DNA of 60,626 bases from contig CALJLN010000040.1 of NCBI GenBank assembly GCA_937982565.1, positions 1 through 60,626 of the forward strand, given 5' to 3'. The stretch is from UBA2421 sp002343075. GTDB taxonomy: Bacteria > Planctomycetota > Phycisphaerae > Tepidisphaerales > Tepidisphaeraceae. Shown here piece after piece: positions 1 to 7,604 of this stretch. How positions within the stretch are numbered: position 1 is the first letter of the stretch; each line of letters begins with the position of its first letter. The position numbers and the translations under genes were made by a program. The notes below the pieces were generated by a model. It was not told the origin of the DNA. It worked only from the letters and a program-made list of their open reading frames with translations, and did no database searches.

Positions 1-1
1 G

Positions 2-334
2 GGCGGTGGGCGGAGGGGGAAGGCGTGGTCGTATGATTTGGCGGATGCGCTCGGGCCGGTGCCGGGGTGGATGATCGAGCTGGCGCAACAGGTGAAGCTG
101 ATCCCGCCGGACGCGGAACTGCCGACGGGGGTGATCGTGGGGAGTGCGGTGATTGAACGGGTGGAGGAAATCAATGATGAAGTCGGAATGATGAATGATG
201 AAGGACGGTCTTCCATTCATCGTTCATCATTCATCCTTCCGCGTTTCCGCTGGCATCTGGTGGATGTGCAGCGCGCCAAGCGGCTGCGCAAACCAAAGGG
301 ACATCCGCAGCCGGTGTGGTTTACGCCGTTTTAG
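2..334 (+). CDS. ASCH-like domain protein, 5'-truncated by the window edge
   Basis: The frame is open from the first bases of the window, so the N-terminus is missing. What remains reads through a GVIVGSAVIERV strand, then a W-x-L-x-DV helix/strand and a GHPQPVWFTPF end. That order resembles the small RNA-binding-like ASCH fold (inference from pattern, not a search). A TTG at 38 could serve as a start, but the frame upstream of it stays open. Between the two conserved blocks lie about 27 residues encoded by an inverted repeat at 185-240, which looks like an in-frame insertion and may have damaged the domain. A small ORF follows immediately after the stop. Confidence 0.5.
   Translation, partial: GGGRRGKAWSYDLADALGPVPGWMIELAQQVKLIPPDAELPTGVIVGSAVIERVEEINDEVGMMNDEGRSSIHRSSFILPRFRWHLVDVQRAKRLRKPKGHPQPVWFTPF
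185..240. repeat. Imperfect 21-bp inverted repeat inserted in a coding frame
   Basis: The arms at 185-205 and 220-240 match at 19 of 21 positions and flank a 14-base loop. Both arms are built from ATGAATGATGAA-type motifs, far more AT-rich than the surrounding gene. In another frame the right arm encodes HHSSF, a peptide I remember as a frequent signature of dispersed repeats in GC-rich genomes (recollection, not checked). The element keeps the host frame open. Confidence 0.7.
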
Positions 335-335
335 G

Positions 336-527
336 TTGGAAGCAGTACCCAGCGGTCGGGCGGCGTTGGAGCGTGCCGTGCTGGTGGAGGAAGCGACCGC
401 GGCGCTTCGGAACGATGCCGAGTTTCAGGCGGCGCTGGAAAACGCCCAAGCCGCCGGGATGGCCGGCGGCCTGGTTGCAGGGCTGGTGCAGAAGTTCGTC
501 GCGCAATGGCTGCGGCGACTGTTGTGA
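336..527 (+). CDS. Small hypothetical protein, 63 aa, TTG start
   Basis: This small alanine-rich frame begins one base after the stop of the ASCH-like gene. It has a mixed-charge N-terminal half (RAALERAVLVEEATAALR) and an Ala/Gly-rich C-terminal half ending QWLRRLL, and would form mainly amphipathic helices. The TTG at 336 is the only start after the upstream stop that would couple it to that gene. No family is recognised. Codon use is typical of the genome, but the short length keeps confidence low. Confidence 0.35.
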   Translation: MEAVPSGRAALERAVLVEEATAALRNDAEFQAALENAQAAGMAGGLVAGLVQKFVAQWLRRLL

Positions 528-560
528 CCGCGTGCAGCCATGCGAACCGCCCACGTCGAA

Positions 561-1013
561 TCACACTTTGTCATCATGCCGATGCGCGGCATCTTTCGCG
601 GTGGGCTTCTTGCCGACCGGCTGTTCGGGCAGCGTCGTCGTTGGGTCGATGGGTTGGCCGTCGTCGCCGATCAATTCAGGATCGTGCGACGCATCGCGCG
701 GCGGGCCAAAGGCCACTTTGCCATCGGCCACATCAGGCGTCGGTTGCAGGCCCTGGCCGATGCCCACCTCGACCTCGTCAATCGACGTGTTATCGGTTGA
801 CTCGGGATCAGTGGGCGCGGCATTGGCGGGCAACTCGGGCGCCGGGTCTTTGCCGCCGGGGCGATTCTCGTTGGCCTGCTGGTGGCCGTCCGGGCGATTG
901 ACCGGCGTGGATTTGGCTTTGTCCAAATCACCCATGCCCGATTCGGCATTGGGGTCGGCCCGTTCATACGATTGATGCGGTTGAGGCAGATTGGCTCGTT
1001 CTGTTTTGGTCAT
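561..1013 (-). CDS. Hypothetical disordered acidic protein, 150 aa
   Basis: The protein is rich in Pro, Asp, Glu, Ala and Gly. It has no membrane segment, no Cys and no recognisable domain, so it is probably intrinsically disordered and cytoplasmic. The ATG is preceded by AAGGATCCACC, a reasonable ribosome-binding site, which favours a real gene. It lies 188 bases downstream of the histidine kinase on the same strand, separated by a dispersed palindrome. No function can be assigned; basic residues cluster at both ends. Confidence 0.6.
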   Translation of the reverse strand: MTKTERANLPQPHQSYERADPNAESGMGDLDKAKSTPVNRPDGHQQANENRPGGKDPAPELPANAAPTDPESTDNTSIDEVEVGIGQGLQPTPDVADGKVAFGPPRDASHDPELIGDDGQPIDPTTTLPEQPVGKKPTAKDAAHRHDDKV

Positions 1014-1084
1014 GGTGGATCCTTTGTGTTGTTACGAAGCAGTATGCGTGGTGGTGCGACAACGCTGCATCGGGGCATCCCCGC

Positions 1085-1115
1085 GAGGTGGCATGGGCGT
1101 CTCGCCCATGTTTTT
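1085..1115. repeat. REP-like palindrome (HGRDAHAT family)
   Basis: The 8-bp arms CATGGGCG (1092-1099) and CGCCCATG (1103-1110) flank a 3-base loop and are followed by TTTTT. Translated on the minus strand the element gives HGRDAHAT, and on the plus strand MAWASRPC. I recall both as spurious peptides that recur in many Planctomycetota and Verrucomicrobiota genomes. It sits in the 188-base gap between the kinase and the disordered protein. Confidence 0.65.
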
Positions 1116-1201
1116 GCGAACCAGGTTGGATGGATAGAAAGCGGCGCGTGCGCCTACGGGCAGCCGGCGGCAACGCTTCGCAATCAATTGAGACCGATCA
1201 T

Positions 1202-2389
1202 TCACATTTTACGAATCTGGCCGGCATCCAGGATGGGCGGCCGCGTGCCGGGAGCGGGCTTGCGGGGCAGGCGGATGGTGAAACGCGTGCCTTCTTCTGC
1301 GGTGGAGGTGACGTGAATATGGCCGCCGTGCGATTTGGCCACTTCGCGGGCGATGTACAGGCCCATGCCGATACTGCCCGGGCGATTGGCTTTCGGGTTC
1401 ACGGCGCTGGAGCCGCGCACGAGCGGGTTGAAGATGTTCGGCAGTTCGCCCGGCGGAATGGGTGTGCCGCCGTTGTGAATGGAGATTGCGACATGCGATT
1501 CTTCACCCTTGAGTTGCAGCGAAATCGGAACGTCGACCGCGCCATGCTGCACCGCGTTGCCCAGCAGGTTGGAGATCGCCTGGCGCACGCGGTCGGCATC
1601 AAACTGACCGCGCAGGTCGCCGGAGAAGGTGGAGTGAATGTTGCGATCGGGATAGGCCGAGCGATATTCCTCGATCAACCCGCGCGCCAGTTCGGCCAGG
1701 TCGACCGGGGCGGGGGTAACGGGCATGCCCGCGCCCAGGCGCGTGCGCGTGTAATCCAGCAGATCGCTGATCATCCGCTCCATCACCAGCACGCTGCGCG
1801 CGATGCGCAGGCTGCACTCCACCGTTTCGGTCTGGTTATTCACCAGCCGCGGCAGAACGTAAGCGGACATGGAAATCGCGCTGAGCGGGTTGCGCAGGTC
1901 GTGGCTGAGGATGGCGAGGAACATGTCGCGCGCCTGATCGACCCGCCGGGTGTAACTGGCGACGGCTTGCGCCAGCGATTGATCGATCGACTCATTAAAG
2001 CGGGTGAGATCTTCGACGTCGGTGTGGCTGATGTCGCGCGTGCTTTCATGCCAAAGCCGAAGCACGCTGGCGCGCAGGGCGCGGTACTCGCTCATGACCT
2101 CGAGCATGTCAAACCCGAGGTTCAGCCGGTCGAGCGCGTGCATGTCCGATGCGCCGTCGAGGGCGTCGCTATCCTGGCCTGGTTGCGGCTGGCCTTTGGA
2201 TTTCTGCGCCCGTTCTTCCGGCGATTGTGCCGACTTCATGTTTCGCGCGGTGGCCTGCAGGATTTGCCCGGCATGGTCGCGCAAGGTGAGCTGGTCGAGC
2301 GCCTCGCAGGAATCGATGCTCCGCGCGAACACTTCCCATTCCGCCAGGATCGGTTCGACGTTCGCGAGGATAAAATCAGCCAGACGCAT
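1202..2389 (-). CDS. Sensor histidine kinase, cytoplasmic
   Basis: 395 aa. Residues 1-150 form a helical input region that resembles the RsbRD-type N-terminal domain (inference). The dimerisation/phosphoacceptor motif FLAILSHDLRNPLS places the phosphorylated His at residue 163. The ATPase domain follows, with an N-box (NLLGNAVQHG, about 274-283), a variant G1 box HNGGTPIPP at 306-313 in place of the usual DxGxG, and the GMGLYIAREV G2 box near 341. No transmembrane segment is seen, so it should sense an internal signal. No response regulator lies next to it, so its partner is elsewhere. The ATG gives the full input domain. Confidence 0.88.
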   Translation of the reverse strand: MRLADFILANVEPILAEWEVFARSIDSCEALDQLTLRDHAGQILQATARNMKSAQSPEERAQKSKGQPQPGQDSDALDGASDMHALDRLNLGFDMLEVMSEYRALRASVLRLWHESTRDISHTDVEDLTRFNESIDQSLAQAVASYTRRVDQARDMFLAILSHDLRNPLSAISMSAYVLPRLVNNQTETVECSLRIARSVLVMERMISDLLDYTRTRLGAGMPVTPAPVDLAELARGLIEEYRSAYPDRNIHSTFSGDLRGQFDADRVRQAISNLLGNAVQHGAVDVPISLQLKGEESHVAISIHNGGTPIPPGELPNIFNPLVRGSSAVNPKANRPGSIGMGLYIAREVAKSHGGHIHVTSTAEEGTRFTIRLPRKPAPGTRPPILDAGQIRKM

Positions 2390-2472
2390 CAGCGACCCCC
2401 ACCATAGTGATTAACTGACGAAATGTCATCAGGTATTGCCTGATGCCGTTCCGGCTCGGCCCGGTCGCCGCG

Positions 2473-3132
2473 TCAACGGGGGAGCGTGTTTTTGTATACC
2501 CGGCCGTCTTTCATGATCAGGCGAATGTTGCTCGCGGGGTCGGCCAGTAGCTTGATATCGGCGATGGGGTCTCCTTCGACGATGAGCAGGTCGGCCAGCG
2601 CGCCCGGTTCGATCACGCCCAGCTTGCCGGGGTAAGGATTGCGCGGCCCGGACAGGGCGAGCAGTTCGGCGTTTTGCGAGGTCGCAAGCCGCAGCGTCTC
2701 GGCGGGCGTAAACCATCGAGTCAGCAGGACGATGTTCGCATTTTGAAGCTTCGCGGCGCGGGCATCGAACAGCTTGTCGGTGCCGACCGCGATCTTTACC
2801 TTGTGCTTTTTCGCTAGCGCGAAGGCGTTGTCGGTACCGGCAAACATCTCGAGCTGCTTGATGCGGTTGGGGCTCCCCGCGGGCCAGGGGCTCGATCCGT
2901 CATCAATGAATGGCTGCAGGCTCCACCAGATGCCTTTTTCAGCCATCAGCTTGACGGTGTCTTCGTCGAGCAACTGGCGCATGGTCGAGCGGGGAACGGG
3001 ACACTGGTACCACTCAGCCTCCGCAAGCCCGCGCTCGATCGCCCGGCCTGCCTCTTCGCCGGTCAGGCTGTAATCAAGGTGTTTCGGCGGCCGGGTTAGG
3101 ACAGCGGTGCCGTGATCATGATCTAAGCTCAT
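2473..3132 (-). pseudogene. Amidohydrolase, C-terminal remnant
   Basis: From about residue 55 the product matches the C-terminal half of metal-dependent amidohydrolases of the imidazolonepropionase/prolidase type: LMAEKGIWWSLQPF, a helix-rich middle, then GVIEPGALADLLIVEGDP and a final KDGRVYKN. The N-terminal half of such enzymes, including the HxH metal ligands, is absent. The first 50 residues match poorly and look frameshifted around 2985-3010, where the expected IEHG motif is scrambled. Full-length relatives are about 400-450 aa; this is 219. It lies 9 bases after galM. It is probably non-functional unless recruited for another role. Confidence 0.6.
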
Positions 3133-3141
3133 CGCAGACCC

Positions 3142-4188
3142 TCACAGCGTTGAAAATGCGTAAACAGTCGTATGCCGGCTCACCTCACCGGGCCGGAGTA
3201 CGATGTTTCCAAGCTCGGGCCGGTTCACACCATCCGGGAATCCTTCACACTCAAGGCATAACCCTGCAAACGGCCCGTACTTCCGACCCGATTTGCCAAC
3301 CAGCGTGCCGTCCAGACCGACGCCTGTATAAAACTGCACACAAGTCTCCGTCGAACGTACGGTCATCGCTCTGCCACTCGCAGGGTCCACCAATCGGGCG
3401 ACATCAACCAGACCGGCGGGCGCGGCCCGGTCGATGAAGTAGAGGTCGCCGTGTCGGCCGCGCAGGTTGGGAATGACGTCGCCGAGGCGTTTTGGCGTGC
3501 GAAGGTCGTTGTCCGTGACCGGCTCGCGGCGACCCGTCAGCCCGGACGCCGCATCCGCGGGGGCGTAACTGCCGGCGAACACCTGCAATTGATGCGACTC
3601 AACCGAACACGATCCTTCACCAGCCAAGTTAAAATAGGAATGGTGGGTAAGATTGACGGGTGTCGGGCGATCGGTCGTGGCTTCGGTTTCGATCACCAAT
3701 TCGTTGGCCGCCGTCACTGTGTAAATCACACTCACCCGCAGATTGCCAGGATAGCCTTCCTCGCCATCGGCACTGAGCCGGCTGAGGCGGAGGGACGCGG
3801 CGCCGTCGGCGCGATCGAGCGGCTCTGAATTCCAAAGCCGCTTGTCAAAACCACGGTCGCCACCGTGAAGGTGGTTGGGGGGGTCGTTGCACGCCAGCGA
3901 ATACTCCCGGCCATCCAGCTGAAAACGGCCCTGGCTGATTCGGCCCGCAACTCGGCCAGCGATCGCCCCGAAATACGGGTGCGGAGCGAGGTAGCCGGCG
4001 AGATTATTAAATCCCAGGACAACGTCGGCGGCGTCGCCCCGCCGGTCTGGGGCGCGCAGGTGCGTCACAATTCCGCCGAGCGTGATAACACGCGCCGAAA
4101 GCCCTGCGGGCCCTTTAAGGTCGAAAGCCTCCACCACGTCGCCGCCGGGGAGGGAGCCGAAAATTTCTGCCTTGATTGGTTCCGCCAT
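3142..4188 (-). CDS. galM: Aldose 1-epimerase (galactose mutarotase)
   Basis: 348 aa. It interconverts alpha and beta anomers of aldoses such as galactose and glucose in the cytoplasm. Visible family marks are PYFGAIAGRVAGRI, NHLHGG and the NLTHHSYFNLAG block with catalytic histidines. The LCLECEGFPDGVN block near the C-terminus carries the catalytic glutamate. Length fits the 340-380 aa family. The ATG at 4188 is used; an in-frame TTG six bases upstream is possible and no clear ribosome-binding site decides. It is followed at 9 bases by the amidohydrolase remnant on the same strand. Confidence 0.9.
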   Translation of the reverse strand: MAEPIKAEIFGSLPGGDVVEAFDLKGPAGLSARVITLGGIVTHLRAPDRRGDAADVVLGFNNLAGYLAPHPYFGAIAGRVAGRISQGRFQLDGREYSLACNDPPNHLHGGDRGFDKRLWNSEPLDRADGAASLRLSRLSADGEEGYPGNLRVSVIYTVTAANELVIETEATTDRPTPVNLTHHSYFNLAGEGSCSVESHQLQVFAGSYAPADAASGLTGRREPVTDNDLRTPKRLGDVIPNLRGRHGDLYFIDRAAPAGLVDVARLVDPASGRAMTVRSTETCVQFYTGVGLDGTLVGKSGRKYGPFAGLCLECEGFPDGVNRPELGNIVLRPGEVSRHTTVYAFSTL

Positions 4189-4335
4189 CGCCAAGGTCGT
4201 AAACGACTGATGATACTGCGGAAGTCGCAGGCATGGCGCATGATTGGGCTTTCATTTTGCGTCATCTATCGTGCAGATTTTGAAACGGGATAAGCCGTCG
4301 CACGATTCACACGCCAGGCAAGGCTCGATCATCAG

Positions 4336-6189
4336 GTGAATTTCTGCGACCCGGCGATTATGTTTGTCACCAACATGACCAAACCAAAATCCACCGTAAA
4401 ATTGTTACCGCGCAGCAAAGTGAAGATTGAGGATACATGGGACCTAAGCAAGCTGTTTAAGACCGCCGACGATTGGGAACGCACGTTTGGCAAGTGGGAA
4501 AGGCAGATTGCAGGTTTTTCGAAGTTTAAGGGCAAACTCGGACAATCCAGCGCGATGCTGGCCTCGTGTCTGAAGTATGACTCGGCTTTTGACCGGCTGG
4601 GCGAGCGTCTGGGCGTGTACGCCTTTCTCAAATGTGCTGAAGATCAGGGCGATAGCGTCAGCCAGCGCATGCGCGGCCGGTATCAGCATGTCGCAACCAA
4701 GGCAAGCGAAGCATCGTCATTCATTCGGCCCGAGCTAATGGCGATTCCAGAAGCCAGGATCGCGCGATTTCTGAAGCAAAAGGAGTTGGCAGAATGGAAG
4801 CTGGTACTCGAACGCGTGCTGCGTTACCGCAAGCACACGCTGAGCAAGCAAGAAGAGCAACTCCTTGCCATGACCGAGCAGATTGCGGAATCGCCTTCAC
4901 AAATCTTCAGGCAGTTGAATGACGCCGACCTGAAATTCGGCACGATTAAGAATGAGAAGGGGCAGACAATCGAGTTGGGGCACTCGTCGTACAGCGCCCT
5001 GCTTCACTCGGGAAATGCGTCGGTGCGGAAGGCCGCGTTTCAACAGTTCTATGCACAGTACGACCTCCACAAAAACTGCACCGCGGCGGCGTATAACGGT
5101 TCGGTGCAGAAAGATGCTTTTTATGCGAAGGCCCGGGGGTTTAAGTCGGCGCGCGAATCGGCGCTGTTTGCCGACAATGTGCCGGTAAGCGTTTACGACA
5201 ACTTGATCGCGAGCGTCCGCAAAAATCTCCCCGCGGTGCATCGATATTATGAACTGCGCCGACGGGCGATGAAGCTGAAGGAGATCCACCAATACGACAC
5301 TTACGCTCCTATCCTGTCCAAAATTTCAAAGCAGACACCGTGGGATACTGCGGTAAAGACATGCATTGAGGCAATGGCCCCGCTGGGGGATGAATATTGC
5401 AGGGTGCTCGCCGAAGGGCTGACGACGGCCCGCTGGTGTGACCGCTACCCAAATGCCGGCAAACAAAGCGGCGCGTTCAGCTACGGGACCTTCGATGGCA
5501 TGCCGTACATCATGATGAACTACCAGCCAGAGGTGCTCGACCACATGTTTACGCTCGCGCATGAAGCCGGCCACAGCATGCACAGTTGGTACAGCCGGGG
5601 AAGCCAGCCGTTTCAGTACAGCCACTATACGATCTTCGTCGCCGAAGTGGCGAGCACGTTTAATGAACAACTGCTACTCGATCACTTATTGAAGCAGACT
5701 AAGAACAAGACTGAGCGGGCGTACCTGATAAACCACGCGATTGATGAGATCCGTGGGACAGTTGTCAGGCAGACGATGTTTGCCGAGTTTGAGAAAATTA
5801 CGCACGACCTTGTCGAAGCGGGTGAGCCGCTTACCGTAGAGACGCTGCGGACACAGTATCGCCGACTTCTGAACGATTATTTTGGGCCGAAGTTTGCGAT
5901 TGACAGCGAACTCGAGTTGGAATGTCTCCGTATTCCTCACTTTTATCGCGCATTCTACGTCTACAAGTATGCAACGGGTCTCAGCGCCGCAATCGCGTTA
6001 AGCGAGCGCGTGCTGCGCGGCGGCGCGGCGGAGCTAAGGCAGTACCTGAGCTTCCTGAAGGGCGGCTGCAGCAAGTGGCCTCTGGACCTACTGCGCGATG
6101 CCGGGGTCAACATGCAAAGCCCGCAACCAGTGAACGCGGCAATGAAGCGGTTCTCGCAGCTTGTTGAGGAGTTGGATGACTTGCTGTGA
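4336..6189 (+). CDS. pepF: Oligoendopeptidase F (M3 family zinc peptidase)
   Basis: 617 aa cytoplasmic zinc metallopeptidase that cleaves short peptides. The motif TLAHEAGHSMHSWYS supplies zinc ligands His409 and His413 and catalytic Glu410. The third ligand glutamate lies about 25 residues later in FVAEVASTFNE. The N-terminal helical region (WDLSKLF, KFKGKLG) is typical of the PepF/M3B branch. Possible starts are the GTG at 4336 and ATGs at 4360 and 4375; the last gives the usual short N-terminus, and no strong ribosome-binding site decides. It converges with the acetyltransferase, 4 bases away. Confidence 0.92.
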   Translation: MNFCDPAIMFVTNMTKPKSTVKLLPRSKVKIEDTWDLSKLFKTADDWERTFGKWERQIAGFSKFKGKLGQSSAMLASCLKYDSAFDRLGERLGVYAFLKCAEDQGDSVSQRMRGRYQHVATKASEASSFIRPELMAIPEARIARFLKQKELAEWKLVLERVLRYRKHTLSKQEEQLLAMTEQIAESPSQIFRQLNDADLKFGTIKNEKGQTIELGHSSYSALLHSGNASVRKAAFQQFYAQYDLHKNCTAAAYNGSVQKDAFYAKARGFKSARESALFADNVPVSVYDNLIASVRKNLPAVHRYYELRRRAMKLKEIHQYDTYAPILSKISKQTPWDTAVKTCIEAMAPLGDEYCRVLAEGLTTARWCDRYPNAGKQSGAFSYGTFDGMPYIMMNYQPEVLDHMFTLAHEAGHSMHSWYSRGSQPFQYSHYTIFVAEVASTFNEQLLLDHLLKQTKNKTERAYLINHAIDEIRGTVVRQTMFAEFEKITHDLVEAGEPLTVETLRTQYRRLLNDYFGPKFAIDSELELECLRIPHFYRAFYVYKYATGLSAAIALSERVLRGGAAELRQYLSFLKGGCSKWPLDLLRDAGVNMQSPQPVNAAMKRFSQLVEELDDLL

Positions 6190-6193
6190 GGGC

Positions 6194-6748
6194 CTAAATC
6201 GCCTGCCGCCAGGCATCGGCGGTCATGCGGAAGAGTTCGGTGGTCGTGCCGTAGTATTTATCCGTCGGCCCGAGAGGTTCCATGCCCAGCCGCTGGGTGA
6301 CGCGCACGCTCTGCTGGTTGGACGGAAACACGACCGCAAAAATCTCTGCGAGCTTTAACTCGGCAAATCCATACTCCAGCAGTGCCCGGCCAAACTCCGT
6401 GGCAAAACCCTTGCCCCATGCATCGCGGCGAAGATGCCAGCCGACTTCAATTTCAGCAGTGAGATTGCCGGCACCATCAGGCAACGGCTTGAGCAGCGCC
6501 GTGCCGACTACCCTGGACTCGGCTCTCTCCTCGACGCACCAAAGCCCCTGCCCCGGCGGATACGTTTTGTTCCGCTCGATGCGCTGTCGAAGTACTTCTT
6601 TCATTTCAGACATGGACGCGATCTGCTTGGTCGGGGGGAAGTATCGCAGTACCTGCGGATCGGAATACATCGCAAACGCGCCCATGATGTCCCCGCGCGA
6701 GCTGATTTTCCAATTGCGGATGATGAGACGTTCGGTTTCGAGCTTCAC
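6194..6748 (-). CDS. GNAT acetyltransferase, RimJ/RimL type
   Basis: 184 aa. It begins with the typical ETERLIIRNW strand of RimJ/RimL-like N-acetyltransferases. It carries the acetyl-CoA pyrophosphate-binding motif LRRDAWGKGFATE near residue 110 and a VTQRLGMEPLG C-terminal segment. The likely role is acetylating an amino group of a protein terminus or small molecule; the substrate cannot be read from sequence. The start is GTG with AGGAG about nine bases upstream. It stands alone between pepF (convergent) and mazEF. Confidence 0.82.
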   Translation of the reverse strand: MKLETERLIIRNWKISSRGDIMGAFAMYSDPQVLRYFPPTKQIASMSEMKEVLRQRIERNKTYPPGQGLWCVEERAESRVVGTALLKPLPDGAGNLTAEIEVGWHLRRDAWGKGFATEFGRALLEYGFAELKLAEIFAVVFPSNQQSVRVTQRLGMEPLGPTDKYYGTTTELFRMTADAWRQAI

Positions 6749-6960
6749 TGCGGGCGGCTCCTAATTTGCTTGCCAGCCAGCAGGGTATCGCATCGTCGCT
6801 GCTCTTTCACCTGACCCAAGGCGTTCGGCATCAAAATCGTCGTTGTCACGCTTTCAGCCACTCTCATCGGCGATGAAACGCACTGGCAGCATGTCAGAAT
6901 CGCCAACCGTGGAGAAGAGATTGGATTTGCAGCCGTCGGCACGGACATCGGTATCGCATG

Positions 6961-7311
6961 TCAAAGTGCCCGCGGATCCACGAGCGGAAGTACCATCGCC
7001 GTGACATCATCGATCACATCACGCCGGGCCTTTTCGATAAACACGGCGTTGCGCTCGCGAAAGTCGATGCTTCGGACGTGGTCGCACAGCACCACGCCCT
7101 GAACAACCGAACCACCGACCGCGACTTCAAAAGGATAACCTTTCACCTTAGAGGTAATCGGACAGCAAAGCGCCAGCCCCGAAGCCCGGCTATAAGACTT
7201 CGGGGTTAACACAACAGCGTAGCGAGGGCCGGTCTGTTCCCGCCCTGTCGACGGGCTGAAAGTCATGTGTATCAGATCGCCAAGATCAGGAATGTAAGTC
7301 TCGCGCGCCAT
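6961..7311 (-). CDS. mazF: MazF/PemK-type endoribonuclease toxin
   Basis: 116 aa. Family features are the N-terminal PDLGDLIHMTFSPSTGREQTG segment with the conserved arginine-containing loop, RYAVVLTPK, and CCPITSK with the catalytic threonine/serine region. Next come VQGVVLCDHVRSID and a C-terminal helix ending in VLPLVDP. MazF toxins cut single-stranded RNA at short motifs and are neutralised by MazE. The ATG chosen at 7311 shares its A with the TGA stop of mazE, so translation is coupled. An upstream in-frame start would overlap the antitoxin and is less likely. Confidence 0.9.
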   Translation of the reverse strand: MARETYIPDLGDLIHMTFSPSTGREQTGPRYAVVLTPKSYSRASGLALCCPITSKVKGYPFEVAVGGSVVQGVVLCDHVRSIDFRERNAVFIEKARRDVIDDVTAMVLPLVDPRAL

Positions 7312-7553
7312 CACCAGACCTCGCCGCCGACGGGTTTGCCCCAATCGGTCGCGGTGTGCCGGTTTCGCGGCGTGATTTTCTTCACCAACTCGGCAAGATT
7401 CGGCTTTTTCCGAATTGGACGGGCGAAGAGCGCGCCGCCGCGTACGTCAAGCTCGAACTCGGTGCCGCTTTCCGCACCCAGCGCCTGCACGGCGGCCTTG
7501 GGAAGACGTAACGCCAGGTTGTTACCCCACTTTGCGATCGCAACACGAGCCAT
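7311..7553 (-). CDS. mazE: MazE-type antitoxin (AbrB/SpoVT DNA-binding fold)
   Basis: 80 aa. The N-terminal VAIAKWGNNLALRLPKA block is the swapped-hairpin AbrB DNA-binding domain. The C-terminal tail (KKPNLAELVKKITPRN...TDWGKPVGGEVW) is the flexible toxin-binding segment. The ATG at 7553 is preceded by AGAGGTGCAAA, which decides the start over an ATG 21 bases upstream. It should bind and inhibit MazF and repress its own promoter, which overlaps the end of tyrS and contains a partial dyad. Confidence 0.9.
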   Translation of the reverse strand: MARVAIAKWGNNLALRLPKAAVQALGAESGTEFELDVRGGALFARPIRKKPNLAELVKKITPRNRHTATDWGKPVGGEVW

Positions 7554-7575
7554 TTTGCACCTCTGTATCGTCAAA

Positions 7576-7604
7576 GACTATACAATGTAGTCGAGACTTC
7601 TCAA
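7576..7604 (-). promoter_or_regulatory. Predicted mazEF promoter and operator
   Basis: On the minus strand TTGAGA (7604-7599) and TATAGT (7582-7577) are separated by 16 bases, a good housekeeping-sigma promoter just upstream of mazE. The -10 region lies within an imperfect dyad, GACTA...TAGTC at 7576-7592, a plausible MazE operator. The -35 overlaps the tyrS stop codon. Confidence 0.55.

Noticed and set aside
1092..1115. Rho-independent terminator on the plus strand
   Set aside because: The hairpin and T run belong to a dispersed palindrome, and no plus-strand gene ends there.
1088..2407. Long plus-strand open frame opposite the histidine kinase
   Set aside because: It is the antisense shadow of a clear kinase gene in GC-rich DNA; its product is Arg/His/Ala-rich with no domain.
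6749..6960. Open plus frame between the acetyltransferase and mazF (a hydrophobic stretch reading IKIVVVTLSATLIG)
   Set aside because: No start codon with a ribosome-binding site and no family match; probably chance or a small remnant in a 212-base gap.
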